Assembly (NCBI GenBank): GCA_001801825.1
Contig: MGYR01000087.1
Location: 1 to 16,853 of the forward strand
Length of the DNA stretch: 16,853 nucleotides
Direction of reading: 5' to 3'
DNA from: Gammaproteobacteria bacterium RIFCSPLOWO2_02_FULL_56_15
Lineage (GTDB): Bacteria > Pseudomonadota > Gammaproteobacteria > Eutrophobiales > Eutrophobiaceae
Below are positions 1-7,684 of the stretch, piece by piece. A program made the translations under genes and the position numbers. The notes below the pieces were generated by a model. The model had not been told where the DNA came from. It ran no database searches and saw only the letters and a program-made list of their open reading frames with translations. Positions within the stretch are counted from its first letter, which is position 1. Every line of letters starts with the position of its first letter.

Positions 1-82
1 GATGGCGGAATTGGCAGACGCGCTAGCTTCAGGTGCTAGTTGGGGCAACCCAGTGGAGGTTCAAGTCCTCTTCTCGGCACCA
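1..82 (+). tRNA. tRNA-Leu(CAG), 5' end cut by window edge
   Basis: This is the leucine tRNA that reads CUG codons. The anticodon loop TTCAGGT, with anticodon CAG, is closed by a CTAGC/GCTAG stem. A long class II variable arm (GGGG-CAA-CCC) follows, then a T arm with loop TTCAAGT and the 3' acceptor strand TCTCGGC. The discriminator A and a genomically encoded CCA end the gene at position 82. The first two bases of the window pair as acceptor positions 6-7, so about five 5' bases lie outside the window. The gene converges on purA 70 nt away. A tRNA-Leu next to purA is also found in Pseudomonas genomes. Confidence 0.97.
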
Positions 83-96
83 ATCCATCGGATGTC

Positions 97-130
97 CCAA
101 GACCCATCTCCATGGATTGTTGGGGCTTGG
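97..130. repeat. imperfect inverted repeat between tRNA-Leu and purA
   Basis: CCAAG-a-CCC (97-105) faces GGG-g-CTTGG (122-130), giving eight pairs around one mismatch and a 16-nt loop that itself contains the palindrome tccatgga. It lies between the convergent tRNA and purA 3' ends, so it could form a hairpin at the end of either transcript. Neither strand has a proper T tract right after the stem (only cattttat follows on the + strand after a G-rich gap). It may act as a processing or weak termination structure, but that is inference. Confidence 0.35.
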
Positions 131-152
131 AAGACCGGGGCATTTTATAGCG

Positions 153-1445
153 TCAGTCAAATGGATTCCGGAGAATTATCGTTTCAGATCGATCCGGGCC
201 TGTAGAGATGATATCCACCGGTATGCCCGTCAGTTCCTTGATGCGTTCCAGATAGGACTGTGCCTGTGGGGGCAACTCATCCAGGCTACGGATTCCCAAT
301 GTCGATTCCCTCCAACCAGGCAGTTCCTCATAGATTGGTTGGCATAGCGCCAACTCATCCGCGGCAAGCTTGGGAGAAGTGACCACTTTTCCATCAATCT
401 CATAGGCCGTACAGATCCGGATAATATCGAGTCCGTCCAGCACATCCAACTTGGTAATGCACAGGCCAGAGAGGCTGTTGATTCCAGCAGAACGCCTGAG
501 TGTTACCGTGTCGAACCAACCACAACGGCGGGGTCTGCCGGTGGTTGCGCCGAATTCATTGCCCCGCTTGGCGAGATGTGCCCCCGTTGCATCAAAGAGT
601 TCTGTCGGAAACGGTCCCGAGCCAACCCGGGTCGTATACGCCTTACTGATTCCCAGCACATAATCAAAGTTCATCAATCCCATACCTGTACCGGTAGCCG
701 CCCCCCCCGAGATAGTGGATGAAGATGTGACATAAGGGTAGGTACCATGATCGATGTCGAGCAACATCCCCTGGGCACCTTCATACAGGATGTTATGTCC
801 TTGTGCATATATCTGGTGCAGCAGTTCAGTGACGTCCGTAACAAGCGGAATGATCTCTTCCGCCATTTCCAAAGTTTCCTCAAGCAGGCGTCTGTAATCC
901 AGGCGTTCCTTGCCGTGGTAACCGGAAAGGACAAAATTATGGTAGTCCAGCACTTGCTCCAATCTAACTGCGAATCTCTCCGGATGCAGCAGGTCTCCAA
1001 CCCGCAATCCGCGGCGCGAGACCTTGTCTTCGTAGGCAGGTCCGATACCTCGTCCGGTTGTGCCGATCGCCTCCTGGCCCCGGCTTTCTTCCCTGGCCTG
1101 GTCCAATTTTTCATGATATGGCAAGATCAAAGCGCAGGATTCACTGATACGCAAACGCTCTCTGACAGGTACCCCCTGGGCTTCAAGCGCTTTAAGTTCC
1201 TTAATAAGGGCTGAAGGACTTAAGACCACACCATTACCGATGAGGCAGCGAACATTTTCACGCAGGATACCGGACGGTATCAGGTGCAATACGGTCTTTT
1301 TACCCTCGATGACTACCGTATGACCAGCGTTGTGCCCCCCCTGGAAACGCACCACAGCGTTGACGCGGTCGGTAAGCAAGTCGACAATCTTGCCTTTTCC
1401 CTCGTCCCCCCATTGTGCGCCGATGACTATTACATTTTTACCCAT
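153..1445 (-). CDS. purA: adenylosuccinate synthetase PurA
   Basis: PurA catalyses the GTP-dependent joining of IMP and aspartate to adenylosuccinate, the first committed step of AMP synthesis, in the cytosol. The 430-residue protein is of normal full length. The P-loop-like segment QWGDEGKGK (11-19) carries the catalytic Asp14, and GGHNAGHT carries the catalytic His42. The IMP/GTP-site segments GTTGRGIGPAYEDK and TGRPRRCGWFD, and the C-terminal ISTGPDRSETI motif, are all present. The ATG at 1445 begins right before the conserved VIVIGAQWGDEGKGK and has only a weak upstream GGAAA. It is the last gene of the minus-strand run, 82 nt after hisZ. PurA makes AMP, and the histidine pathway supplied by HisZ/HisG returns AICAR to the purine pathway, so the pairing makes metabolic sense. 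Confidence 0.98.
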   Translation of the reverse strand: MGKNVIVIGAQWGDEGKGKIVDLLTDRVNAVVRFQGGHNAGHTVVIEGKKTVLHLIPSGILRENVRCLIGNGVVLSPSALIKELKALEAQGVPVRERLRISESCALILPYHEKLDQAREESRGQEAIGTTGRGIGPAYEDKVSRRGLRVGDLLHPERFAVRLEQVLDYHNFVLSGYHGKERLDYRRLLEETLEMAEEIIPLVTDVTELLHQIYAQGHNILYEGAQGMLLDIDHGTYPYVTSSSTISGGAATGTGMGLMNFDYVLGISKAYTTRVGSGPFPTELFDATGAHLAKRGNEFGATTGRPRRCGWFDTVTLRRSAGINSLSGLCITKLDVLDGLDIIRICTAYEIDGKVVTSPKLAADELALCQPIYEELPGWRESTLGIRSLDELPPQAQSYLERIKELTGIPVDIISTGPDRSETIILRNPFD

Positions 1446-1527
1446 GTGAAATTTCCGAATATTGTTTGAATTCTATCTGTATGGGACGCTATCGCGAAAA
1501 TTGTTAACCGCAGTCAGGGAATGCCCA

Positions 1528-2718
1528 CTAGCTACTAAGCTTTTTGACCTTCCATTCCCCCTGCTCCTGGACAAGAATGCGGTCGCATCCATGTTCTCCG
1601 GCATCACCTTCCTGATCAGGAAGTTTAGAGAGCACGATCTCATTCCGTTCCCGCAAGGATTCGATCATAAGCTGACAACCCGGATCCTCAGAAACTGGCG
1701 CGAAAATACCTGCTGTCCGTGCCATCTCCGGAACTGCAGCCAGGTGGTACAGTGCGCGGACATCCGTACTGAATCCCACAGCAGGTCTGGCCAGTCCGAA
1801 GGCCTTCCCGATATCATCGTAGCGTCCTCCAAAGGCAATCCCTTGCCCTTGATCCGGGATATACGCAGCGAAGCTCATACCCGTGTAATAGTGGTAGCCG
1901 CGAAGTTCTGCAAGATCAAAGTATAGTGGGGCGTTGCGGTAACGGTTATTTACCAGACGTGCCGTTTGTTGCAGTTCCTCGATGCTTCGTAATACCTCAT
2001 CACTCATCCCCGACAGGACATCACTCGCCGCGTCAAGAATCTCCACGCCACCGTTCAGATCCAGCAGGGCAAGCAGGGCAACTCCAGATGCGGGCGGCAA
2101 TGACCACAGTCTGATGATCTGTCTGAGTTCTGCCACCATCTTGCGCTGCAGGGTATCAAACAGAATATGTTCCTGTTCGCCAGTAAGCCGGAGTTTACCC
2201 GTAATCCCTCGATAGATGCCTACGTGCCCTAGATCCACATGAAGATTCTCCAACCCGGCGCATCCGAGTGTTTTCAACATGAGAACGATGATTTCTGCTT
2301 CACTTTCGCGTGAGGATGAACCGTAAAGTTCTGCGCCTGTCTGCAACAATTCACGGGCCCCTCCATGGTTTACTGGTCTTGTATGCAGTACTGGACCCAG
2401 ATAACAAAGACGAGTGGGGATCCGCCGTTTCAGATTATGCACATCGATCCTCACCACCTGGGGTGTGGAATCGGCACGCACACCCAGAGTCCTCCCGCTG
2501 AGCTGATCGGTAAGCTTAAAGGTCTGTAATTCCAGATCTTCCCCGGTACCGGTCAGCAGGGATTCCAAATATTCAATCAGTGGGGGTATCACCAGTTCAT
2601 ATCCAAAACTGGAATAAAGATCGAGTATCCGCCTGCAGATCCGATCCAGCTGACCTGCCATGGGCGGCAGAACTTCTTCTATGCCTTCAGGCAGCAGCCA
2701 GCGATTGCTAGTGGTCAT
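1528..2718 (-). CDS. hisZ: ATP phosphoribosyltransferase regulatory subunit HisZ
   Basis: HisZ is a histidyl-tRNA-synthetase-like protein without charging activity. It assembles with the short form of HisG to give an active, histidine-sensitive ATP phosphoribosyltransferase, the first step of histidine synthesis. The 396-residue protein starts with LLPEGIEEVLPP. It has class II synthetase-fold segments RADSTPQVVRID (81-92), RLCYLGPVLHTRP (103-115) and a motif-3-like GGRYDDIGKAFG. The synthetase histidine-binding RGLDYY loop reads RGYHYYTG here, which is the HisZ pattern and argues against HisS. I chose the ATG at 2718, 4 nt after the yjeT stop. A longer frame back to 2769 would run inside yjeT and adds a Cys-rich stretch not expected in the family. 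A short-form hisG should exist elsewhere in the genome. Confidence 0.93.
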   Translation of the reverse strand: MTTSNRWLLPEGIEEVLPPMAGQLDRICRRILDLYSSFGYELVIPPLIEYLESLLTGTGEDLELQTFKLTDQLSGRTLGVRADSTPQVVRIDVHNLKRRIPTRLCYLGPVLHTRPVNHGGARELLQTGAELYGSSSRESEAEIIVLMLKTLGCAGLENLHVDLGHVGIYRGITGKLRLTGEQEHILFDTLQRKMVAELRQIIRLWSLPPASGVALLALLDLNGGVEILDAASDVLSGMSDEVLRSIEELQQTARLVNNRYRNAPLYFDLAELRGYHYYTGMSFAAYIPDQGQGIAFGGRYDDIGKAFGLARPAVGFSTDVRALYHLAAVPEMARTAGIFAPVSEDPGCQLMIESLRERNEIVLSKLPDQEGDAGEHGCDRILVQEQGEWKVKKLSS

Positions 2719-2722
2719 GAGC

Positions 2723-2908
2723 TCAGCGCACGAAATAGAGCAGCAGCAGACCTGCAACCATGGACACAAGACCGGTCATTCTCATCGAGCGATCATTCAG
2801 CTGTGCTGCCGTGATGAACATTTTTTTCAATCCGACCGGGTTAATAAAAGGCAGTATACCTTCCAGAACAAGAACCAGGGCAAGCGCAGAGAAAAGATCA
2901 GTCCACAT
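2723..2908 (-). CDS. yjeT: small inner-membrane protein, DUF2065 (YjeT family)
   Basis: This is a 61-residue protein with two predicted membrane helices, roughly residues 5-24 and 45-60, separated by a basic loop containing NPVGLKKMF and a short polar stretch. The motif LEGILPFINP in the first helix and the whole length match the DUF2065/YjeT family. That family sits beside hflC in many gammaproteobacteria and has no established function. The gene begins 70 nt after hflC, with a poor Shine-Dalgarno sequence, and ends 4 nt before hisZ. Translation of the two is therefore probably coupled. A role linked to the HflKC complex is suggested only by position. Confidence 0.85.
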   Translation of the reverse strand: MWTDLFSALALVLVLEGILPFINPVGLKKMFITAAQLNDRSMRMTGLVSMVAGLLLLYFVR

Positions 2909-2978
2909 CTATATGTTGATTCGCCGCCGGAACGCAGAGCCGCCACCTTGATATTCTGACGAGATATCTTCCCTATCT

Positions 2979-3851
2979 TTATCTTTTGCCGTCTGGATCC
3001 TTAAAATATTTGAAAAAATCAGAGTCCGGTTGCAACAGCATAATATCATTACCGTTTTTGAAACTCTGCTGATAGGCATTCAAGCTGCGGTATAGGCCGT
3101 AGAATTCCTCGTTTTTACCGAAAGAAGCAGCATAGATCTCTGTGGCCCCTGCATCTCCCTCACCTCGGATCATCTCTGAATCGCGGTAGGCATTTGCCAG
3201 GATTACCTCCCGTTCTCGATCGGCATTCGCCTGGATCCGTTCTGCCGCCTCAGAACCGCGTGCGCGGAAATCCTTGGCGACGCGGGTCCGCTCCGCACGC
3301 ATCCGGCTGTAGACAGAACTACTGACCTCATCAGGTAGGTTAATCTTTTTGATGCGCACATCAACCATGGCAATCCCCATCTCCGTGGGGAGCCTGGCAG
3401 TGTTGTTGCGCACCAGGGAAAGTACTTCAGTACGATCTCCTGCGACCACCTCCTGAACGGTGCGCCGGCCAAACTCATCACGTATGGCGCTGTTGATACG
3501 TTGCGCAAGGAGGGTGTTGGCGTAGGAGATATCACCACCATTCGTGGCTCTGTAAAACTGTTCGACATCGGAGATTCGCCACTTTGCGTAATAATCCACG
3601 ATGACGTCCTTCTTCTCTGAGGTCAGAAATCTTTGTGGTTGCTGTTCCAGATTAAGCAAACGGGTTTCAAATTTCTTCACCGTGTTGACCCATGGCAACT
3701 TGAAATGCAGTCCGGGTACATAATCCGAACGCTTGATTTCACCAAATTCAAAGATGATAGCCCGTTCCCATTGCTGTATCTGGAAGAGGGAAAAGGAGGC
3801 GAACAGGCCAACCAGGATGAGTATCACGGATATAATCAGCTTGTTATTCAT
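2979..3851 (-). CDS. hflC: HflC, SPFH/band 7 membrane protein, FtsH modulator
   Basis: HflC forms with HflK the large membrane cage that encloses and modulates the FtsH protease at the inner membrane. The 290-residue protein has an N-terminal membrane anchor (about 5-24) followed by the SPFH domain. The characteristic opening is IIFEFGEIKRSDYVPGLHFKLPW, and the domain runs to about residue 190. A helical stretch rich in Arg, Glu and Ala follows (RMRAERTRVAKDFRARGSEAAE). The C-terminal signature DIMLLQPDSDFFKYF is typical of HflC. It is somewhat shorter than E. coli HflC. The ATG lies 3 nt after the hflK stop, so the partners are translationally linked, as expected for an equimolar complex. 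Confidence 0.96.
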   Translation of the reverse strand: MNNKLIISVILILVGLFASFSLFQIQQWERAIIFEFGEIKRSDYVPGLHFKLPWVNTVKKFETRLLNLEQQPQRFLTSEKKDVIVDYYAKWRISDVEQFYRATNGGDISYANTLLAQRINSAIRDEFGRRTVQEVVAGDRTEVLSLVRNNTARLPTEMGIAMVDVRIKKINLPDEVSSSVYSRMRAERTRVAKDFRARGSEAAERIQANADREREVILANAYRDSEMIRGEGDAGATEIYAASFGKNEEFYGLYRSLNAYQQSFKNGNDIMLLQPDSDFFKYFKDPDGKR

Positions 3852-3854
3852 ACC

Positions 3855-5003
3855 TCACCTCACTCCCCGGGCCCGGCTGTCCAGAAGATCACGTTCTTCC
3901 TGTGCGGATGGGTTGGTGGGTTCCACGCGCGAATCCTGCGTTTCCAGTCCCGGCATTTGTTTGCTGCTACGATTGTCAAGCAACCGATCAATCGGCAGGT
4001 AGATCAGGCTGTTATTGCCCTCCGCATCGAGAAAAACCTTGCTGGTATTACTCAGGATGGATTCCATGGCATCCAGGTACAGTCTTTTGCGGGTGATCTC
4101 CGGGGCCTTCGTATATTCTGCCAGGAGTTGATCGAAGCGGGCCGCATCGCCTTCCGCCCGTGCGATCACTCTGGCCTTATAGCCGTTGGATTCTTCACGA
4201 ATCCTCGCTGCAGCGCCGCGGGCACGAGGAATAATGTCATTCACGTAGGCCTCGGATTCATTTACCAGGCGTTGTTCATCCTCACGTGCCTTGATGGCAT
4301 CGTCAAAGGCATCTTTGACCTGCTCCGGAGGCTTGGCCGGCTGCATTTCCACGGCGGAGACCAATATTCCAATCTCATAATCGTCGAGAGTCTGCTGGAT
4401 GAGCTTCAGCTGGCTCTGGGCGATCTGGCCCCTGCCTTCCGTCAATACAAAATCCAGCTTGCTCTTTCCTATAACCTCGCGAACGGCGCTCTCTATCACC
4501 TGCTTCAGTGTCTCATCCGGTTGTCTAACACTGAAAAGGTATTGGACCGGGTCCTTGATCTTCCATTGAACTGCGACCTCGACATCAACGATATTCTCAT
4601 CCTGAGTAAGCATGTTGTCCTTGTGAGACAGTGTACGGATCTTTTCAACATTGACCAGTTGTACTGTTTCTATCGGCCTGGGGAACCGGATATTAAGGCC
4701 TTCCAGCCAGGTTGTTTGGTAACTGCCAAAACGCTGTACCACACCGCGTTCCTGGGGATCCACAAAATAGACCATATCAAACGCGCAAAAGATCAGCAGG
4801 ACAAGGATGATAATCAACCAGGCGGCTGCGGTAATCGACGACCCTCCACCAGGGGATGATGGCGGTTTCTTCCCGAACAACCCGCCCAGACCCTGCTGCA
4901 TCTTGCGTACGATCTCGTCGAGATCGGGGGGTCCTTCTTTTTTATCCCGGCCTCCCCAAGGATCTCTGTCCCTGTTTCCGCCAGGAGGTTCATTCCAACC
5001 CAT
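3855..5003 (-). CDS. hflK: HflK, SPFH/band 7 membrane protein, FtsH modulator
   Basis: HflK is the partner of HflC in the FtsH-regulating membrane complex. The 382-residue protein opens with the typical Gly/Pro/Asp-rich cytoplasmic tail (MGWNEPPGGN..DPWG, then GPPDLDEIVRKM). A single membrane helix lies at about 58-80. The SPFH domain starts at VDPQERGVVQRFG and is followed by an alanine- and arginine-rich coiled region (ARGAAARIREESNGYKARV). The C-terminal tail is polar and appears disordered. The start is supported by homology of the first residues to E. coli HflK and by a GGAG nine bases upstream of the ATG. It lies 58 nt after hflX and 3 nt before hflC. Confidence 0.97.
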   Translation of the reverse strand: MGWNEPPGGNRDRDPWGGRDKKEGPPDLDEIVRKMQQGLGGLFGKKPPSSPGGGSSITAAAWLIIILVLLIFCAFDMVYFVDPQERGVVQRFGSYQTTWLEGLNIRFPRPIETVQLVNVEKIRTLSHKDNMLTQDENIVDVEVAVQWKIKDPVQYLFSVRQPDETLKQVIESAVREVIGKSKLDFVLTEGRGQIAQSQLKLIQQTLDDYEIGILVSAVEMQPAKPPEQVKDAFDDAIKAREDEQRLVNESEAYVNDIIPRARGAAARIREESNGYKARVIARAEGDAARFDQLLAEYTKAPEITRKRLYLDAMESILSNTSKVFLDAEGNNSLIYLPIDRLLDNRSSKQMPGLETQDSRVEPTNPSAQEERDLLDSRARGVR

Positions 5004-5061
5004 TATCCAGTTCTCCAGAATAACTCAGAAATATTCAAAACAGTCTCGCTTCCTGACGAAA

Positions 5062-6342
5062 CTATAACTCATCCACGACAATGTTAACATCCAGGCCATT
5101 TTCGTGACAGAATTTCTGTAACGCCAGAGAATCAAGCATGACATCGATAATCCAGTTGCCTGAGTCATCGACCGTTTCTTCGAGAACCAGACCCGAACGG
5201 AAGAGGCATGCACGCACACCGCCCGCGTCAGGGGGCAACTTCAGAGTATGCCAAATCCTCACGGGCGCCAGATGTTCATCCAATATCTTCAATAATCCTT
5301 CGATCCCGGCTCCGCTTCGCGCTGATACCCAGACTTCCGGAATATCGCCCCGAGTTCTGCTGATTTCTTCCGCCTGTCCAGGGACTGCATCTATCTTGCT
5401 GTATACCATAATCTGCGGGACATGGGCAGCACCTATCTCTGTAATCACATCATTGACCTGCCGAATGAGAATATCCTGCCGTTTGTCGGTGCAATCCACG
5501 ACATGCAACAAGAGATCCGCATCGCTGATTTCCTCCAGTGTACCGTGGAAAGCCCGGACGAGGTCAGGGGGGATATGGCGAATAAAGCCCACGGTATCGC
5601 TCAGGATGGCCTTCTTTCCCGATGCCACGTAAACCTGTCTCAAAGTGGTATCCAGCGTGGCAAAAAGTTTGTCCGCTGCATAGAGTCCCGCGCCGGTAAG
5701 TTTGTTGAAGAGTGTGGTCTTGCCGGCATTGGTATACCCTACCATCGAAACCACCGGCGTTCCGGTTCGCTTGCGTAATCTCTTGCCCTGCTGGCGCCGA
5801 CACCGGACCTTGGCGAGTTGCAGATGGATGGTTTTTATCCTCTTGCTGATCAACCGCCGGTCGGTTTCCAGTTGGGTCTCACCCGGACCGCGTAGTCCGA
5901 TACCGCCCTTCTGCCTTTCCAGATGCGTCCAACCTCTGACGAGTCTTGTGGAAAGATACTCCAGTTGGGCGAGTTCCACCTGTAGCTTGCCTTCATGGCT
6001 GCGCGCCCTCTGCGCGAAGATATCCAGGATCAGGCCAATCCTATCAATGACCCTGCAACCCAGTTCGCCTTCAAGATTTCTTGCCTGACTGGGACTTAAG
6101 CCATGATTGAAAACAACCACATCCGCCTGCACCTGATTGACTGCATCCCGGATCTCGTCAAGTTTACCGGAACCTACGAAGATCCTGGGATTAGGCACAG
6201 TCCTGGTGCCGGTGATTCTGGCCAGATTTCTAAGTCCTGCAGACTCAGTCAACTGGATGAATTCCTCAACCTCTTCGCTCAGTAGAGGATTGCGAAAGTT
6301 GATATGTACCAGTACTGCCTTTTCTGTATTATCTTGCTGCAC
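5062..6342 (-). CDS. hflX: GTPase HflX, ribosome-splitting factor
   Basis: HflX binds the 50S subunit and splits stalled or stressed ribosomes, using GTP (and, in some species, ATP). The 426-residue protein has the N-terminal HflX domain with the family signatures RVIDRIGLILDIFAQRARSHEGKLQVELAQL and GGIGLRGPGETQLETDRR. The G domain follows, with G1 GYTNAGKT (202-209), G3 DTVGF (249-253), G4 at 315-318 and G5 SA at 340-341, then a C-terminal domain. The G4 motif reads SKID instead of the usual NKID, and G1 ends KT instead of KS. The start is GTG: the frame has a TAA about 30 nt upstream and no other start between, so initiation is probably weak. The gene begins 59 nt after hfq, as in the classic hfq-hflX-hflKC order. 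Confidence 0.95.
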   Translation of the reverse strand: MQQDNTEKAVLVHINFRNPLLSEEVEEFIQLTESAGLRNLARITGTRTVPNPRIFVGSGKLDEIRDAVNQVQADVVVFNHGLSPSQARNLEGELGCRVIDRIGLILDIFAQRARSHEGKLQVELAQLEYLSTRLVRGWTHLERQKGGIGLRGPGETQLETDRRLISKRIKTIHLQLAKVRCRRQQGKRLRKRTGTPVVSMVGYTNAGKTTLFNKLTGAGLYAADKLFATLDTTLRQVYVASGKKAILSDTVGFIRHIPPDLVRAFHGTLEEISDADLLLHVVDCTDKRQDILIRQVNDVITEIGAAHVPQIMVYSKIDAVPGQAEEISRTRGDIPEVWVSARSGAGIEGLLKILDEHLAPVRIWHTLKLPPDAGGVRACLFRSGLVLEETVDDSGNWIIDVMLDSLALQKFCHENGLDVNIVVDEL

Positions 6343-6401
6343 TAATCGACGGGCGGATAACCAGAGGTGTTATGCAAGCCAACGGGAGAAAATGAGCATG
6401 A

Positions 6402-6641
6402 CTAATCGTCGATGTCCTCATCGATTCTCGGCATCTTGATATTGCGGGCTGGCACAACAGTTGATATGGCATGTTTATAGACCAGCTGACTTACGGAATT
6501 CTTGAGAAGAACCACGAACTGGTCAAAAGATTCCACCTGACCCTGAAGCTTGATTCCATTTACCAGGTAAATGGATACAGGGATCCTTTCCTTGCGGAGT
6601 GCATTCAGAAACGGATCCTGCAATGAGTGCCCCTTGCTCAT
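6402..6641 (-). CDS. hfq: RNA chaperone Hfq
   Basis: Hfq is the hexameric Sm-like protein that pairs small RNAs with mRNAs. The 79-residue protein has every core residue in canonical position: Q8, D9, F39, D40, F42, K56 and H57 on the proximal face; Y25, G29, I30, K31, Q33 and T61 on the distal face; and N13, R16, K17 and R19 at the rim (position 17 is Lys where E. coli has Arg). The Sm2 motif YKHAISTVVP is intact. The C-terminal tail is only about 14 residues, much shorter than in E. coli, and ends in the acidic DEDIDD. A good ribosome site (AAGGAGA) precedes the ATG. It lies 89 nt after miaA, with a candidate promoter of its own in that gap. Confidence 0.98.
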   Translation of the reverse strand: MSKGHSLQDPFLNALRKERIPVSIYLVNGIKLQGQVESFDQFVVLLKNSVSQLVYKHAISTVVPARNIKMPRIDEDIDD

Positions 6642-6679
6642 GATATTTTCTCCTTATTTTTTATTATCTATCAATAGTA

Positions 6680-6688
6680 GTTATAGCA
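6680..6688 (-). promoter_or_regulatory. candidate extended -10 promoter for hfq
   Basis: On the minus strand TGC-TATAAC (6688 down to 6680) resembles an extended -10 element, five of six bases matching TATAAT. No good -35 lies at the right spacing, which such promoters tolerate. Transcription would begin near 6673 and give a leader of about 30 nt that includes the AAGGAG ribosome site. Internal hfq promoters upstream of hfq are established in E. coli, so one here is plausible, but this is pattern matching only. Confidence 0.35.
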
Positions 6689-6704
6689 GGTATCAAACAA
6701 GGCC

Positions 6705-6723
6705 TTCCCTGTAGATCAGGGAA
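6705..6723. repeat. perfect 7-bp inverted repeat between miaA and hfq
   Basis: TTCCCTG (6705-6711) and CAGGGAA (6717-6723) surround a 5-nt loop. On the transcript the hairpin starts about 7 nt after the miaA stop and is followed by GGCCTTGTTTGATA, so the T tract of a classical terminator is missing. It could partly terminate transcription, protect the 3' end of miaA mRNA, or mark a processing point ahead of hfq. Confidence 0.5.
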
Positions 6724-6730
6724 TAGTATA

Positions 6731-7684
6731 TTACAGTTCAGTGCAGAAAGTAGGGTCGCTTTGGAGTATTTTCAAGACTGACTGCGTTACATTCTGACTG
6801 GTGCTATCCAGCCATATGGCACTGCGTTCTGAACGCAACCAGGTCAACTGCCGTTTGGCCAGTTGCCTGGTCGCAATGATTGCGTGTTCCTGCATCGTCT
6901 TATAATCCAGCCTGTTTTCGAGGTACCGCCATACCTGCCGGTATCCGACCATCCGCATGGATGGCATAGCAGGTGTAAGATCGCCTCGTTCATACAGTGG
7001 TCTGACTTCATCCACAAGTCCAAGTTCAATCATCCTGTGGAACCGCAGCATGATCCTTTCGTGAATAATATTACGGTCCAGTGGGTTAATCACGAGCTTG
7101 ATGATCCTGTGAGGCAGCGGTCTGTGCCTGCCGCCCGAGAAGGATTCCGATAATGGCCTCCCGGTGATCTCAAACACCTCGAGTGCCCGCTGGATCCTTT
7201 GTGGATCATTCTCATGAATCCTAGCGGCTGAATCGGGGTCCACCCTGGCAAGTTGCTCATGCAGGGCATGCCAGCCATCGGTCAGGGCCAGTCTCAAAAT
7301 TCTTTCCCGGATCGCAGGTTCAGCGGGAGGAATTTCGGAAAATCCATGTTCCAGAGAGCGAAAATACAGACCAGTCCCACCAGTCAACAAGGGTATCCTG
7401 TTTCTGGCGTGAATCGCGTCGATTAATGCCCTTGCCTCAACCTGGAATCTGCCGGCCGAATAGGATTCAGCCGGGTCGCAAATATCAATGAGATGATGCG
7501 GAGCACGGGCCAGGATTACCCGATCCGGTTTTGCGGTTCCGATATCCATACCACGGTATACCATCGCCGAATCCGCACTGATTATCTCCAGAGGCAAAAC
7601 TTCATGGAGGGCCAGTGCAAGCTCAGTCTTTCCGCTTGCTGTCGGTCCCATGAGAAAAATCACCGGGAGCGTTTCAGACCCCAT
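6731..7684 (-). CDS. miaA: tRNA dimethylallyltransferase MiaA
   Basis: MiaA transfers the dimethylallyl group to N6 of A37 in tRNAs reading U-initial codons, the first step toward ms2i6A. The 317-residue protein is of normal length. It has the P-loop GPTASGKT (13-20), the catalytic-region motif SADSAMVYRGMDIGTAKP with Asp38, the segment TGGTGLYFR that begins the prenyl-acceptor domain, the tRNA-binding QRALEVFEITGRPL, and the C-terminal RMVGYRQVWRYLE. The ATG overlaps the last 11 nt of mutL in another frame, so the two are very probably translationally coupled. It lies 89 nt upstream of hfq, the usual miaA-hfq order. Confidence 0.97.
   Translation of the reverse strand: MGSETLPVIFLMGPTASGKTELALALHEVLPLEIISADSAMVYRGMDIGTAKPDRVILARAPHHLIDICDPAESYSAGRFQVEARALIDAIHARNRIPLLTGGTGLYFRSLEHGFSEIPPAEPAIRERILRLALTDGWHALHEQLARVDPDSAARIHENDPQRIQRALEVFEITGRPLSESFSGGRHRPLPHRIIKLVINPLDRNIIHERIMLRFHRMIELGLVDEVRPLYERGDLTPAMPSMRMVGYRQVWRYLENRLDYKTMQEHAIIATRQLAKRQLTWLRSERSAIWLDSTSQNVTQSVLKILQSDPTFCTEL

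Noticed and set aside
97..130. Intrinsic terminator for tRNA-Leu or purA
   Set aside because: The stem is imperfect and no T tract follows directly on either strand, so I list it only as an inverted repeat.
747..1214. A 155-codon + strand frame opposite purA
   Set aside because: It is antisense to an intact, fully conserved purA, with no domain or ribosome site.
1446..1527. A separate purA promoter (TTAACA and TAGAAT elements)
   Set aside because: The two elements are about 26 bp apart, and no pair with acceptable spacing scores well.
2719..2769. An upstream start for hisZ adding 17 residues
   Set aside because: It overlaps the yjeT coding end and adds a Cys-rich segment absent from the family. 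The ATG at 2718 directly precedes the conserved N-terminus.
3633..4859. A 408-codon open frame on the + strand, opposite hflC and hflK
   Set aside because: It lies wholly antisense to two clear SPFH genes and shows no recognisable domain, and its start sits inside hflC. Long open antisense frames often arise from the codon bias of the real gene.
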